Origin: Paenibacillus algicola
GTDB lineage: Bacteria; Bacillota; Bacilli; Paenibacillales; Paenibacillaceae
NCBI RefSeq assembly: GCF_005577435.1
Contig: NZ_CP040396.1
Span: forward strand, 2,856,501-2,920,500
DNA length: 64,000 nucleotides
Direction of reading: 5' to 3'
Shown here: positions 21,789 to 31,146 of the stretch, piece after piece
How positions within the stretch are numbered: position 1 is the stretch's first letter
Layout of the letters: every line of letters begins with the position of its first letter
Program-made: the position numbers and the translations under genes
The notes under the pieces: model-generated
Told to the model about the DNA's origin: nothing
The model's database searches: none
The model's input: the letters and a program-made list of their open reading frames with translations, nothing else

Positions 21789-23543
21789 CCTAAGTTCCCG
21801 GAATTTATAACGAGGGAGGCTCTACTCCCAGTGCTCGAAATAAATCAGCCTGTTTTTGCGTTACCTCGCCCAAGATTCGACCGTGTCCAGGCGCTTCAAA
21901 CCGCTCTATTGTGTCTAATTCATCCAGCAGCCCTTGCATTGTCCAGGAATCAAAGAGTCCGGCATCTTGCATGCGTTTCTTGACATAAGAAAGGTAAATA
22001 AGTGCAATAAATTCGACAAATAGCTTGCCATTTAGTGAAGTTTCCGAAGAAACTTGCATTCTGCGGAAATTCAGTCGCTCTTTCAAATTGCCAAATGCCT
22101 TTTCTACGATGTCCTTGCTGCGGTACAGTGACAATGCTTCATCGGGAGCTTTGACTTCATTGGAGAGCAAGGCAAAGTAGCCATAGTTTTGAGCCGCCTC
22201 CAGCATCTTGTCCTCTCTCGGTACAATCCTGCGGCCGCGCTTCGGGGTCTCGGTCACTTCGAAATACTTGGTGTAGTCCTTGCGGCAATGCTCGCGCAGA
22301 TTGCCTTCCTGCAGATCTCGGTGCAGGCTCGTCAGATACTCATTCATATCCGCTTGGTCTCTGGCTGCTTTCTCCGGATTGTAATAGAGCAGGAGATAGG
22401 CTCGGCGCGTCTCTTGTAAGATATCGCCTTTGTACGGCCTCTCTTGCTCGTAGGCCCACTCGATTCTTTTGCAAATGCCGTAGGTGCCATACTGCGAATA
22501 AAAATTCGACCAGAGCTTGAGCCGCTCCCGTTCCTCTTCCAGATGTGCTTTCACGTAGGAGAGATTCAGTTTGACGCCGATGATAAATTTTTGATGGTTC
22601 TGATACAGATGATCCACATTTCGCTTGCTGTAAAAGCCCCGATCCAGTACAACGTTTACTTTCTTGTAGCCCATGATGTGGAACTCTTGCATGAGTTGCC
22701 GGACCGTCTTGACGTCCGTCACATGGCCGGGAAGCTTTCGGTAGTAGAAGGGCAGGCCCGATTCTTCGCCAAAGAGCAGGGCCAGATTGATTTGCGGCAA
22801 CCGGTCATGCTCCTTGTTCTTTCCCTTCTTCACTTGCTTGAGAATCTCGGAGTAACTGGAAATCGTGGTAATGTCGAATGCCCAGTACTCCTTTTCGATG
22901 CGTCGTCTGCCTTGTCTTTCGAAAAAGGCCATGCGCTGCGCCTCTTCAATAGACTGGAACAGTTCGCTGCTTCGCTGCGAAGGAATGTCTGCTCCACAGG
23001 GATGAATATGCATGCGCTGCCAGTGAGAAAAGCGGCTGAGCGAGTTGTTTTCTTCCAAGATGAGATAGTAGGCGATAGACAGAAGCTTCTTGTAGCTGTC
23101 CGGGAAACACGCCTTGAGATCCGCTTCAACGCCAGTTTCCTGGCCGATTTGATCGAACAGGTAGGTTGCGCCGTAAAAACTGCGCAGAAAACCGGTAATT
23201 GGTACGGGGCCGCGCTTCTTGGCAGGGGCGCCTGACTCTGCCTCCGGCTCTCTCCGATACGCTCGGGTGGACACAATCTCTCCTGTCTTGGGATCGACTT
23301 TCCCGATGAGCGTCCGTTTTGCCCGAGACTGCTGTTTTTCTTTGTCCCAGTAGGGCTCGTTATTGTAGGCATAGGTAATGCCTGTCTTTTTATTCGTTTG
23401 ATAAATGATAGCCATAATGAACACCAACCTCGTTACACATTTTATATGTATGACGAGGTAAAATCAACCATTTTTTTTAAGGAAACTCCTTGTCACTACG
23501 CGACTTTTTCGTTCAGCATCGTTACACAATCCGGGAACTCAGG
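21789..23543 (-). mobile_element. IS1634-family (IS4-group) insertion sequence, 1755 bp, with 7-bp target duplication
   Basis: Inverted ends CCTAAGTTCCCGGAATTTATAACGA and CCTGAGTTCCCGGATTGTGTAACGA. The direct duplication GTCACAT at 21782-21788 and 23544-23550 is perfect. The element splits the tyrosine recombinase gene a few codons after its catalytic tyrosine. Confidence 0.9.
21805..23415 (-). CDS. IS1634-family transposase
   Basis: 536 residues. The N-terminal AIIYQTNKKTGITYAYNNEP and KRTLIGKVDPKTGEIVSTRA are typical of IS1634. The DDE core includes YWAFDITTISSYSEI, VNVVLDRGFYSKRNVDHL and the C-terminal IVEKAFGNLKERLNFRRMQV (YREK-like signature). The ATG at 23415 has GAGG about ten bases upstream. 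Intact. Confidence 0.92.
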   Translation of the reverse strand: MAIIYQTNKKTGITYAYNNEPYWDKEKQQSRAKRTLIGKVDPKTGEIVSTRAYRREPEAESGAPAKKRGPVPITGFLRSFYGATYLFDQIGQETGVEADLKACFPDSYKKLLSIAYYLILEENNSLSRFSHWQRMHIHPCGADIPSQRSSELFQSIEEAQRMAFFERQGRRRIEKEYWAFDITTISSYSEILKQVKKGKNKEHDRLPQINLALLFGEESGLPFYYRKLPGHVTDVKTVRQLMQEFHIMGYKKVNVVLDRGFYSKRNVDHLYQNHQKFIIGVKLNLSYVKAHLEEERERLKLWSNFYSQYGTYGICKRIEWAYEQERPYKGDILQETRRAYLLLYYNPEKAARDQADMNEYLTSLHRDLQEGNLREHCRKDYTKYFEVTETPKRGRRIVPREDKMLEAAQNYGYFALLSNEVKAPDEALSLYRSKDIVEKAFGNLKERLNFRRMQVSSETSLNGKLFVEFIALIYLSYVKKRMQDAGLFDSWTMQGLLDELDTIERFEAPGHGRILGEVTQKQADLFRALGVEPPSL

Positions 23544-23780
23544 GTCACATGGGTGTAACGCTCGGTTGTACGGTTGCTGGCATGGCCGGGCAGCTCCTGA
23601 ATATAACGAAAATCTGTGCCCGCTTCAAGCAAATGAGCTGCAAATGAATGCCTTAGTACATGAACGCTCACTTTTTTAGCCGCATTTTTATTTCCAGCAC
23701 GGCGGAAGGATCTTGTGGTGACTTACAGATTTCTAACAATGAAAAACCACCTCCTATACTACATGCCTGCTCAAAAGCAC

Positions 23781-23820
23781 AAAAAAAGCCTGCAGGCCAT
23801 CATGATGACCCACAGGCTTC
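23781..23820 (-). terminator. intrinsic terminator of the ribonucleotide reductase gene
   Basis: Minus strand AAGCCTGTGGGTCAT / ATGGCCTGCAGGCTT followed by seven T, 80 bp after the nrdJ stop. Confidence 0.75.
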
Positions 23821-23897
23821 GTGCTTCGCTGCCTACATACATAGGATAAAGCTTCTCCCGCTTAACAAACAAGCCGCTTTTAGTTCCGCCACGTGCC

Positions 23898-26672
23898 TCA
23901 CGAGCAGCGGCTGTAGCCGCAGCTGCTGCACGTTTTGCAGCCCTCGATGTTGATCAATGTTGCACTGCCGCAAGAGGGGCACAAATCCCGCGAGCCGGCG
24001 ATCTGCTCATCAGCCCCGTCCGTCTCAGCCCTAGCAGCAGCGCTCATCTCTGCATGAGTCTCGACTGCACCATCTCCAAGCTCTATGCTCATCTTAGCAC
24101 CGCCTTCACCGCCTCCAGCCAGCCCCGTCCCTGCTGCGCAAGTCTCTCCTTGACCGCTGGCACTGACTGCATGCAGCTCCAGCGCCTTGGCCACGGCATC
24201 GGCAATAGATTCTACGCGGTTAACACCAAAGCCAATAGCCCCGGAACCGCCGATGCCTTTAAGATGCTTGATGAGCAGCTCCACCTTGTTGCCATGATCC
24301 CCATAGCGCAGGAACAGCGAGCAGACGCGCCCCAGAGCTTCCGCCATGGCAAATACATCAGAGCCTGCTTTGCCGACATTCAGGAAAATTTCTCCCGGGA
24401 TACCATTCAAATCATTGATGGTAATATACGCCATGCCGAAAGGCGTGTTCATCTTGTAAGTAGCACCGCGCAGCACGGCAGGACGTCTCTTATACTGCTG
24501 ATCCAGACTGCTTTTTCCACCGGCTGTTCCTGCCCCAGTCATTTCTTCCGCTGCCCTCTGCTCATGAGGATGCTGAATGCCGAAATCACCGGCTGTTCCT
24601 GCCCCTGCTGATCCACCACGGTCCTCCTCCGTCCCCCTTGAGGCCCCCGGCTCCGGAGAAACCACCTGCTCCCTCAATTCCGCATCCGGTCCGTCCCCTG
24701 CGGACTGTGCCGATGTTTCCTTCACAGACAGGTCCTGCTCCTTCTTCTCTGTTTGCAGCACCTGCACATCCCGGCTTCCGTCACGATAAATGGTCACACC
24801 CTTGCAGCCCAGGTCAAAGGCAAGCTCATACAGCCGCTTCGTATCCTCGATCGTAAAATCTGCCGGACAGTTCGCCGTTTTGGAGATTGAGCTGTCCACC
24901 CAGCGCTGAATGGCGGCCTGTGCCACAATATGATCCTCCGCCGACAGCTCCATCGCCGTCACGTAATAGCTCGGCAGCTCTCCCCCCGGATGGCTGTCCA
25001 GATATTCCTGAGCTATGGGCACGAGCTGCTCATCATAGCCTAGGCGGCTTTGGCGAAAATATTTGAATGCAAAGTAGGGCTCAATGCCTGTCGAGGTACC
25101 CACCATCGTGCCGGTGCTGCCCGTCGGCGCCTGTGTAATGACCGTTACGTTTCGGATGCCTTTGCTGCGAACGGCTTCGCCTACCTCCGGATAGACCTCA
25201 ACGATATTTTTCATAAAGCCGCTCTGCAGATACAGCTCTGCATCAAAAGCCTTAAACGAGCCTTTCTCCATCGCAATATCTGCGGATGCCAGATAAGCCT
25301 CACGGGCGATAAAGCCATATAGCTTGTCCAGGAATTCCAGCGATTCCGGGCTGCCATAACGAATTTTCAGCTTGATCATCAGCTCCGCCAAGCCCATCGT
25401 GCCCAGGCCGATCCGGCGTTCCTTTTTTTGATTCTTTTCATTTTCCGGGAAATGATACGGCGTCGTATCGATTACATTATCAAGAAAACGTACCGACCAG
25501 CGGGTCGTCTCCGCCAGCTCCTCCCAGGCAACGTCCTGCTGGCAGTCATCGTAAAACCTGGATAAGTTTATGGCCGATAAATTGCATACACCCCAGCCTG
25601 GCAGCCCCTGCTCTCCGCACGGATTAGTACAGATAATAGGGTTAAAATACCAGCTGTTCGACATCTGGTTGTAATATTCCATAAACACGACACCCGGCTC
25701 TGCCGATTTCCATGCTGATTCCACAATCGTATGCCAGATTTCGCGAGCCTTGACGGTTTTGTAAGGAATGACCTTATGGCCGGCTGATTTCCAGGCATCC
25801 AGATCTCCGTTCCAGCTCTCGTCGTACGCCGCGTCGCGGGTGTCCGGAAATACCAGCTCCCACGATGCATCCTCCTTGACCGCCTTCATAAAGGCATTGC
25901 TGACACAGACCGAAAGATTCGCATTGGTCACTTCGCCCATCTTCTGCTTAACCGTAATAAAATCCAGCACATCGGGATGCCAGTCATTCATCATCAGCAT
26001 CAGGGCCCCCCGGCGGCTCCCGCCCTGCTCAATCAGGCCCGTGGTGTAGCTGAACAGCCCACCCCACGACACGGCACCACTGGAGGCGCCGTTTACGCCG
26101 CGAACAAGAGCGCGGCGAGGGCGAAGGGAAGACAGATTGATGCCAACCCCGCCGCCACGGGACATGATCTCCGTCATTTCGCCCAGCGTTTTCATAATGC
26201 CGCCCCGGCTGTCCTGCGGGGAAGGGATCACATAGCAGTTAAAGAGCGTCAGCTCATCGCTTGCACCCGCCCCGGCTGCAATACGCCCCCCTGGAACCAG
26301 CTTCCAGCCATCCAGAATATGCCGGAATCTACGCTTCCATTCCTGCTGCAGTGCCGCTGTAGGCTCTGCTGACGCCATCGCGCCCGCCAGGCGATCCCAC
26401 ATTTCTTCCGGTGTACTCTCCACCGTCAAGGTCAGCTTTTCTACCTCTGTAGTGACAAGCTCTCCCGAGCGAGTCTTCACCGTAACGTGATCTCCTTCCC
26501 GCTCAACAATCTCACCGACCTCCTTGGCGGGAAATTTAGGGTCGTCCTTCGTCAGCACGAGAACCACATCCCCCACCTTGGCCTGCTGGACATCGCTATT
26601 TTTCCAGGCGTATCGGTCCAGAAAAATCTTCTCGCTAAGCCCCTCGAGCCTGTGCACCCTTTTACCCGTCAT
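23898..26672 (-). CDS. nrdJ: vitamin B12-dependent (class II) ribonucleotide reductase
   Basis: 924 residues; makes deoxyribonucleotides with adenosylcobalamin as radical source. Visible: nucleotide-site LFNCYVIPSPQDSRGGI, SRGGGVGINLSSLRP, the catalytic NPCGEQGLPGWGVCNL (near 350), RNVTVITQAPTGSTGTMVG, then TSCPD domain YKMNTPFGMAYITINDLNG. The C-terminus CPSCGSATLINIEGCKTC plus SSCGY is a four-cysteine zinc ribbon that may also carry the reductant cysteines. Between ~635 and 725, and again ~830-895, are long Glu/Gly/Ala-rich low-complexity linkers, longer than I expect for the family. GGAGG lies nine bases before the chosen ATG. No class I nrd genes appear in the window. Confidence 0.93.
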   Translation of the reverse strand: MTGKRVHRLEGLSEKIFLDRYAWKNSDVQQAKVGDVVLVLTKDDPKFPAKEVGEIVEREGDHVTVKTRSGELVTTEVEKLTLTVESTPEEMWDRLAGAMASAEPTAALQQEWKRRFRHILDGWKLVPGGRIAAGAGASDELTLFNCYVIPSPQDSRGGIMKTLGEMTEIMSRGGGVGINLSSLRPRRALVRGVNGASSGAVSWGGLFSYTTGLIEQGGSRRGALMLMMNDWHPDVLDFITVKQKMGEVTNANLSVCVSNAFMKAVKEDASWELVFPDTRDAAYDESWNGDLDAWKSAGHKVIPYKTVKAREIWHTIVESAWKSAEPGVVFMEYYNQMSNSWYFNPIICTNPCGEQGLPGWGVCNLSAINLSRFYDDCQQDVAWEELAETTRWSVRFLDNVIDTTPYHFPENEKNQKKERRIGLGTMGLAELMIKLKIRYGSPESLEFLDKLYGFIAREAYLASADIAMEKGSFKAFDAELYLQSGFMKNIVEVYPEVGEAVRSKGIRNVTVITQAPTGSTGTMVGTSTGIEPYFAFKYFRQSRLGYDEQLVPIAQEYLDSHPGGELPSYYVTAMELSAEDHIVAQAAIQRWVDSSISKTANCPADFTIEDTKRLYELAFDLGCKGVTIYRDGSRDVQVLQTEKKEQDLSVKETSAQSAGDGPDAELREQVVSPEPGASRGTEEDRGGSAGAGTAGDFGIQHPHEQRAAEEMTGAGTAGGKSSLDQQYKRRPAVLRGATYKMNTPFGMAYITINDLNGIPGEIFLNVGKAGSDVFAMAEALGRVCSLFLRYGDHGNKVELLIKHLKGIGGSGAIGFGVNRVESIADAVAKALELHAVSASGQGETCAAGTGLAGGGEGGAKMSIELGDGAVETHAEMSAAARAETDGADEQIAGSRDLCPSCGSATLINIEGCKTCSSCGYSRCS

Positions 26673-26807
26673 TCTCAACGACCTCCTTCATCAATGAATG
26701 GATCAGCACCTTATAATGACAGTCTCTGGTTATGAAGCTTCTTTTTTTCGTCCATACTACTTTTACACCGCATGCCCGGACACTTAAATCAAAAGGAGGA
26801 GATTCAC

Positions 26808-28562
26808 CTGAACTCATCGTCATCGGACTCCAGCCATATTATTACGGATCAGCGCATCCCTGTTCCCCTTCACCTAGACCGAACCTGGCTTCATGACCTG
26901 AACAGCCGCTTGGACAAAGGCGGTCCCTGGGGAGATTACGCACTGTCCCGCTTAGCGCTGCAGGGTGAAGAGGCCTCCCTGGTCACGAGCTTTGAGGAAT
27001 TGCAGTGCCTGAAGCAGATCGGGAGCCTGTCTCCTCTTCCCCACCAGATCGATACAGCTCAAAAGGTATTGTTCCAAATGTCCGGACGGGCCATTCTTGC
27101 CGATGAGGTAGGACTGGGCAAGACGATCGAAGCCGGCCTGATTCTAAAAGAATATATGATCCGCGGCCTCGTCTCCAAGGTGCTCATTCTCGTCCCGGCC
27201 TCCCTCGTGCTGCAATGGGTGCGGGAGCTCAACTCCAAGTTCGGCATTCCGGCCATCGCCCAAAAAAAAGCCTACTCCTGGGGTAATGACATCGTCGTCG
27301 CCTCTATGGACACTGCCAAGCGGGAGCCCCATCAGAACCTGTTACTCAATGAGGAATATGACATGCTGATCATTGATGAGGCCCACAAGCTGAAGAACAA
27401 GAAGACGACCAACTATCAATTTATTCAGAAGCTGCGTAAAAAATATTGCCTGCTCCTCACCGCTACACCCGTGCAAAATGATCTCAGCGAGCTGTTTAAC
27501 CTGATTACCCTGCTCAAGCCGGGTCAGCTCGGCCGCCAGGGCGAATTCTCGGCCAACTTTGTCGTGGATAAGCGCCGACCGAAAAATCAGGAGCAGCTGA
27601 AGGACGAGCTGGCCAAGGTCATGATCCGCAATCGCCGGGGAGAGGGGCCGGTACAATTCACCAAACGATCGGTGCGTAATGCACTGCTCCAGCTCTCTGA
27701 TGACGAGCAGACACTCTATGACGGAGTTACGTCATTTGTGAAGGATCAGTATCAGGCTGCCGGGGGGAATATGAGCAGCATGCTGTCACTCGTCACCCTG
27801 CAGCGGGAGGTGTGCAGCAGCCGCGATGCCGTCTTTGTCACCCTCGTGAACCTGGCCAAGAAGCTGCCCGAGGATTCTCCTGTCCGCGACCGGATCTGGG
27901 ATCTGGTTCATTTGATTAAAGCCGTTAAAGCCAACACCAAAGCAGAGAAAGCGATCGAGCTCATCCAGGGCATGAATGAAAAAGTAATCGTCTTTACCGA
28001 ATACCGGGCAACACAGGAGTATTTACTGAACTATTTCCGCGATCACGGGCTGACCTCCGTTCCTTATCGGGGAGGCATGAACCGCGGTAAAAAAGACTGG
28101 ATGATGGACCTGTTCCGGGGCAAGGCCCAGGTTATGATCGCCACAGAAGCCGGCGGTGAAGGCATCAACCTGCAATTTTGCCACCATATGATTAATTTTG
28201 ATCTGCCATGGAATCCCATGCGGGTGGAGCAGCGGATCGGACGCGTCCACCGCCTCGGTCAGCAGAACGATGTCCACATCCATAACCTGTCCACCAAGGG
28301 CACGATTGAAGAGCATATCCTGAGCCTGCTGCATGAGAAGATCAACATGTTCGAGCTGGTCATCGGCGGACTGGATGTGATCCTGGAGCGGCTGGAGAAG
28401 AAGGAATCTATCGAGAAAAGCCTGTACAAAATCATGCTGGAATCAAGCAGCGATGACGAAATCCGCCATAAGCTGGGCTCTTTGGGAGATACACTGCATC
28501 AGCTCAAGGAAGAGCTGGAATTACAGACACCCACGAACATCCTACGAGAAGAGGAGGCCTGA
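26808..28562 (+). CDS. yqhH: SNF2-family DEAD/DEAH helicase, YqhH type
   Basis: About 584 residues. Walker A is ILADEVGLGKTIEAGLIL, Walker B/motif II LIIDEAHKLKN, motif III LLTATPVQNDLSELF, and the C-terminal RecA domain has IATEAGGEGINLQF and EQRIGRVHRLGQQND. SNF2 helicases of this type are ATP-driven DNA translocases; the B. subtilis orthologue YqhH has no firm function. Start uncertain: a strong AGGAGGAG lies six bases before an in-frame CTG (26808), while the ATG at 26772 has no ribosome-binding site. The next gene, yqhG, starts 3 bp after the stop, so they form an operon. Confidence 0.9.
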   Translation: MNSSSSDSSHIITDQRIPVPLHLDRTWLHDLNSRLDKGGPWGDYALSRLALQGEEASLVTSFEELQCLKQIGSLSPLPHQIDTAQKVLFQMSGRAILADEVGLGKTIEAGLILKEYMIRGLVSKVLILVPASLVLQWVRELNSKFGIPAIAQKKAYSWGNDIVVASMDTAKREPHQNLLLNEEYDMLIIDEAHKLKNKKTTNYQFIQKLRKKYCLLLTATPVQNDLSELFNLITLLKPGQLGRQGEFSANFVVDKRRPKNQEQLKDELAKVMIRNRRGEGPVQFTKRSVRNALLQLSDDEQTLYDGVTSFVKDQYQAAGGNMSSMLSLVTLQREVCSSRDAVFVTLVNLAKKLPEDSPVRDRIWDLVHLIKAVKANTKAEKAIELIQGMNEKVIVFTEYRATQEYLLNYFRDHGLTSVPYRGGMNRGKKDWMMDLFRGKAQVMIATEAGGEGINLQFCHHMINFDLPWNPMRVEQRIGRVHRLGQQNDVHIHNLSTKGTIEEHILSLLHEKINMFELVIGGLDVILERLEKKESIEKSLYKIMLESSSDDEIRHKLGSLGDTLHQLKEELELQTPTNILREEEA

Positions 28563-28564
28563 AT

Positions 28565-29542
28565 ATGAGCCTGTCCCCGCAGCAGATTCAGCAGCATGTT
28601 TCCGTATATTTAGATGCTACACAGTGTCAGGTGCTGGAGCGGTCTCCCCAGCATGTAACCGTAAAGCTGTCCCCTCAGGCGGATAAAATGCTGACGAACC
28701 GCCCCTATTATTGGGGCTTTATCGAGCGAACCGGTGCGCCGGCCGAGACATTATCCTTCACGTTTGTGTTTGATCCCGAAGCTTACGAAGCACAGCTTGA
28801 AGCCAAAGCCCGCGCTGATCAGACTTCTGGCTCTGGAGCCTCTGCTGCTCTTGCTCAAGACCCTTTGCTGTCCCGCTATTACGGCAGTGCTCCTGTTCCT
28901 ATGCTTCCCGTGCTGGGGCCGGGGCGAATCCAGCGGGAGGATGTGACCTTCGGCAGCCGCCGTCTGCAGCAAATCTGGCAGGCTGCGCGCGAGGAAGGGC
29001 AGTATCTGTATCTGTTTGAGGAGCCGGAGCCGGAGGCCAGGCCCAAGACCAGATCCGCGGCATTGGAGCAATGGCTGGGCGTCTGCTTCAAGGTAGAGTT
29101 CAGCTGTGACCTCAAGCGGGAAGAGCTGCACTATGTGGCCATTTCTTTATCCCGAAAACAGATTGTCTCCCAGTTTGACACGCAGCTGCAGGAGCGAAGC
29201 TTATCTCCACGGCTGCCGGAGTATGTGCACATACGTCCAGCGGTGCTGTCCCTTGCTCAAGGAGCGGAGCTGCTGGAGCAGCATCTGCTGGAGCAGCTGA
29301 GCGAGCGGGATTACAGCTGGGCCTCCCAGGCGAAGGTCAGGCTTGCAGAGGAGCTGCGGATCGTGGACAGCTATTACGAGGAGCTCCTGAAGGAGCCGGA
29401 CGAGGAGAAGCAAAGACTCATTCAGGAGCAGCATGAGGCTCGGCGCAGTGAGATGCAGTGGCAGTATGAGCCCAAAATCTCGCTGTCCGCCATCACCTGC
29501 GGTTTGTTTCATCTGCATTCGCCGGTTCATGCGCCCTCCTGA
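28565..29542 (+). CDS. yqhG: YqhG family protein
   Basis: 325 residues; opens with MSLSPQQIQQHVSVYLDATQ and has RPYYWGFIERTGAPAE (about 45-60), the pattern of the Bacillus YqhG family that always follows the YqhH helicase. GAGGAGG lies before the ATG. The C-terminal third is glutamate-rich and helical (LLEQHLLEQLSERDY, YYEELLKEPDEEKQRLIQEQ). Role unknown; co-occurrence suggests a partner of the helicase. Confidence 0.9.
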   Translation: MSLSPQQIQQHVSVYLDATQCQVLERSPQHVTVKLSPQADKMLTNRPYYWGFIERTGAPAETLSFTFVFDPEAYEAQLEAKARADQTSGSGASAALAQDPLLSRYYGSAPVPMLPVLGPGRIQREDVTFGSRRLQQIWQAAREEGQYLYLFEEPEPEARPKTRSAALEQWLGVCFKVEFSCDLKREELHYVAISLSRKQIVSQFDTQLQERSLSPRLPEYVHIRPAVLSLAQGAELLEQHLLEQLSERDYSWASQAKVRLAEELRIVDSYYEELLKEPDEEKQRLIQEQHEARRSEMQWQYEPKISLSAITCGLFHLHSPVHAPS

Positions 29543-29667
29543 GCCTTCTCGCTACATTTAGCCAAAATCACACCTGCTTTTGCCGCATGTCCACCGACAC
29601 GATGCAGCAGTCTTTTCAGGGCTTGTCCCCTACAATGAAGCGTATATTGAAAAAGGCGGTGTAGCCC

Positions 29668-30753
29668 GTGCCCATCCTTTCGTTTCTATTACAAAGCTCT
29701 GTCATCAGAGCCATATGCGCCCTGCTCTCCCTCAGCTTGTGCGCGGCACCTGCAGGACATGCCAAGGAAGCCCCGGCTGTCATTAAGCCCGGGCTTCAAC
29801 CGTGTGCTGGCACACAAGTCCCTTCACCTAAGAGACTCAGCACCTTCATCAATCAGGCCGCCCTTTCCCTCGGCGTGCCTTCTGCCGTGGAGAGCTTCGC
29901 TCGCGAAAGCATTGAGCAGCTCTCGCAGCATCCGCCGTTCACAGGCTGGACAGAAGCCAGCGCTGATTACGTTCCGCTGGGGCCTGGCACCCATAGCTGG
30001 CTGGTCATGCTTCAGGAAGCGCAGGTGCCGATTGGATATCTTATCATTACCGCAGACGAAGAAGGCGGCTACATGCTGAGTGAATACGGCATCGGAAGTG
30101 ATCTGCCCTACAGCCTGAACCGACTGGAAGATGCATTGGCTGCTCTCGGACTCAGCCTGCCCATGGATCCTAGGATGAATCAAGGAACATCCCTTACTGT
30201 GGAAACCTTTTATGATCCCTCCAGCCCTTTCTGGAGAATCTCTTCAGCCAACAGCCCTTCCCTGTATATCCACGGCATTACAGGCGATCTGCTGCCTAAT
30301 ACGGCATTCACCAGTAAGGCTCTTACTGGAGTCACAAACGAAGACGTTCATACCTCCATCGCTTCAGGCTTAGTCTCTTCCGCCTCGTCATGGGCTCCGG
30401 CAGCAGCTGCACTGGGCAAGGGCTCACCTGATCCCTATAGTAATTTGCTATGGAAGCTAGGTACACCAAGGCGCATAGTGACCGCAGAGTCGCTCCAGCC
30501 GCTGCTAATTGCACAAAGCCGCAGCGCCGTTATCTTTGACGCCGGGAAGCTGAATCCTCTTCTCGCTGGGCCGCTGTCATTGACGGGCTCACAGCTATGG
30601 TCCCGTGACAATCAAGTGATGATGTACGTAGCTGCTTCTCATCATGGCATCCGACTTCAACGCTATTTGCCTTCTGAAATTCTGATCGGACATGGACAAT
30701 TCTATGTTCAGGCTCCAGAGACCGTACCTTCACTAAGCTTGGGCAGTCCCTGA
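29668..30753 (+). CDS. putative secreted protein, unrecognised
   Basis: 361 residues from GTG with GGCGGTG upstream. Residues 4-31 form a signal peptide (hydrophobic core ICALLSLSLCAAPAGHA). The mature part has two alpha/beta segments (HSWLVMLQEAQVPIGYLIIT; LYIHGITGDLLP) with no conserved catalytic motif that I recognise. It stands between yqhG and the convergent yqzE; no terminator is obvious. Confidence 0.7.
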   Translation: MPILSFLLQSSVIRAICALLSLSLCAAPAGHAKEAPAVIKPGLQPCAGTQVPSPKRLSTFINQAALSLGVPSAVESFARESIEQLSQHPPFTGWTEASADYVPLGPGTHSWLVMLQEAQVPIGYLIITADEEGGYMLSEYGIGSDLPYSLNRLEDALAALGLSLPMDPRMNQGTSLTVETFYDPSSPFWRISSANSPSLYIHGITGDLLPNTAFTSKALTGVTNEDVHTSIASGLVSSASSWAPAAAALGKGSPDPYSNLLWKLGTPRRIVTAESLQPLLIAQSRSAVIFDAGKLNPLLAGPLSLTGSQLWSRDNQVMMYVAASHHGIRLQRYLPSEILIGHGQFYVQAPETVPSLSLGSP

Positions 30754-30804
30754 CTAGCCATCTCAAAGCGCCAACTCCGGCAGCAGATCACTTTAGCCTG
30801 GACG

Positions 30805-30999
30805 TTAGCGACGCCGTCGCTTGCGGGTTTTTTCCACCACATCCTCTTTCCAAAGAGACATTGAAAATGGCAGCATCCCGAACCAGCGGGTGCTCCAGGG
30901 CTCCTTCGCCATCCTTCTGCGCCGTTCTTCTTTGGGCGTTCCCATATAGCTGACGACGCGCTGTGTAATATATTTTATTAAATCATCACTACTGGCCAT
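30805..30999 (-). CDS. yqzE: YqzE family protein
   Basis: 64 residues from ATG 30999, which has AAGGAGGAGG eight bases upstream. SSDDLIKYITQRVVSYMGTP followed by KEPWSTRWFGMLPFSMSLW and a very basic end KTRKRRRR matches Bacillus YqzE, whose gene lies near comG in B. subtilis. The hydrophobic C-terminal half may contact the membrane. Function unknown. Confidence 0.88.
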   Translation of the reverse strand: MASSDDLIKYITQRVVSYMGTPKEERRRRMAKEPWSTRWFGMLPFSMSLWKEDVVEKTRKRRRR

Positions 31000-31146
31000 T
31001 ATGACACCTCCTCCTTGAGTATAAAGCGTGTTCTTTCTTCTACAGGATGCACGGAACGCCTCCATTCTAGACCTTTAAGGCATGATATACCGGATAATGC
31101 GCATCCTAGGAGCAGATGATTATGAAGGAAGGCAGGTGCTCCTTGA

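Larger units (their letters stand above)
21739..23739 (-). pseudogene. tyrosine recombinase (integrase) remnant, internally deleted and split by an IS
   Basis: From 23722 down to the [47 protein letters not shown]; beyond the IS: VKNARRIKSPLDF and a stop at 21739. This is the complete C-terminal catalytic part of a Xer/integron-type tyrosine recombinase: box II HVLRH, the LPGH histidine and nucleophile Tyr in ERYTHV. The N-terminal ~200 residues are missing. A strong AGGAGGTGG with TTG at 23739 just upstream may be the original start, joined by deletion. The KSPLD ending occurs in many Bacillota/Bacteroidota recombinases and in IntI, so the exact subfamily is open. Confidence 0.78.

Noticed and set aside
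26772..26807. ATG start for the SNF2 helicase at 26772
   Set aside because: No ribosome-binding site before it, while a strong one lies inside, just before an in-frame CTG.
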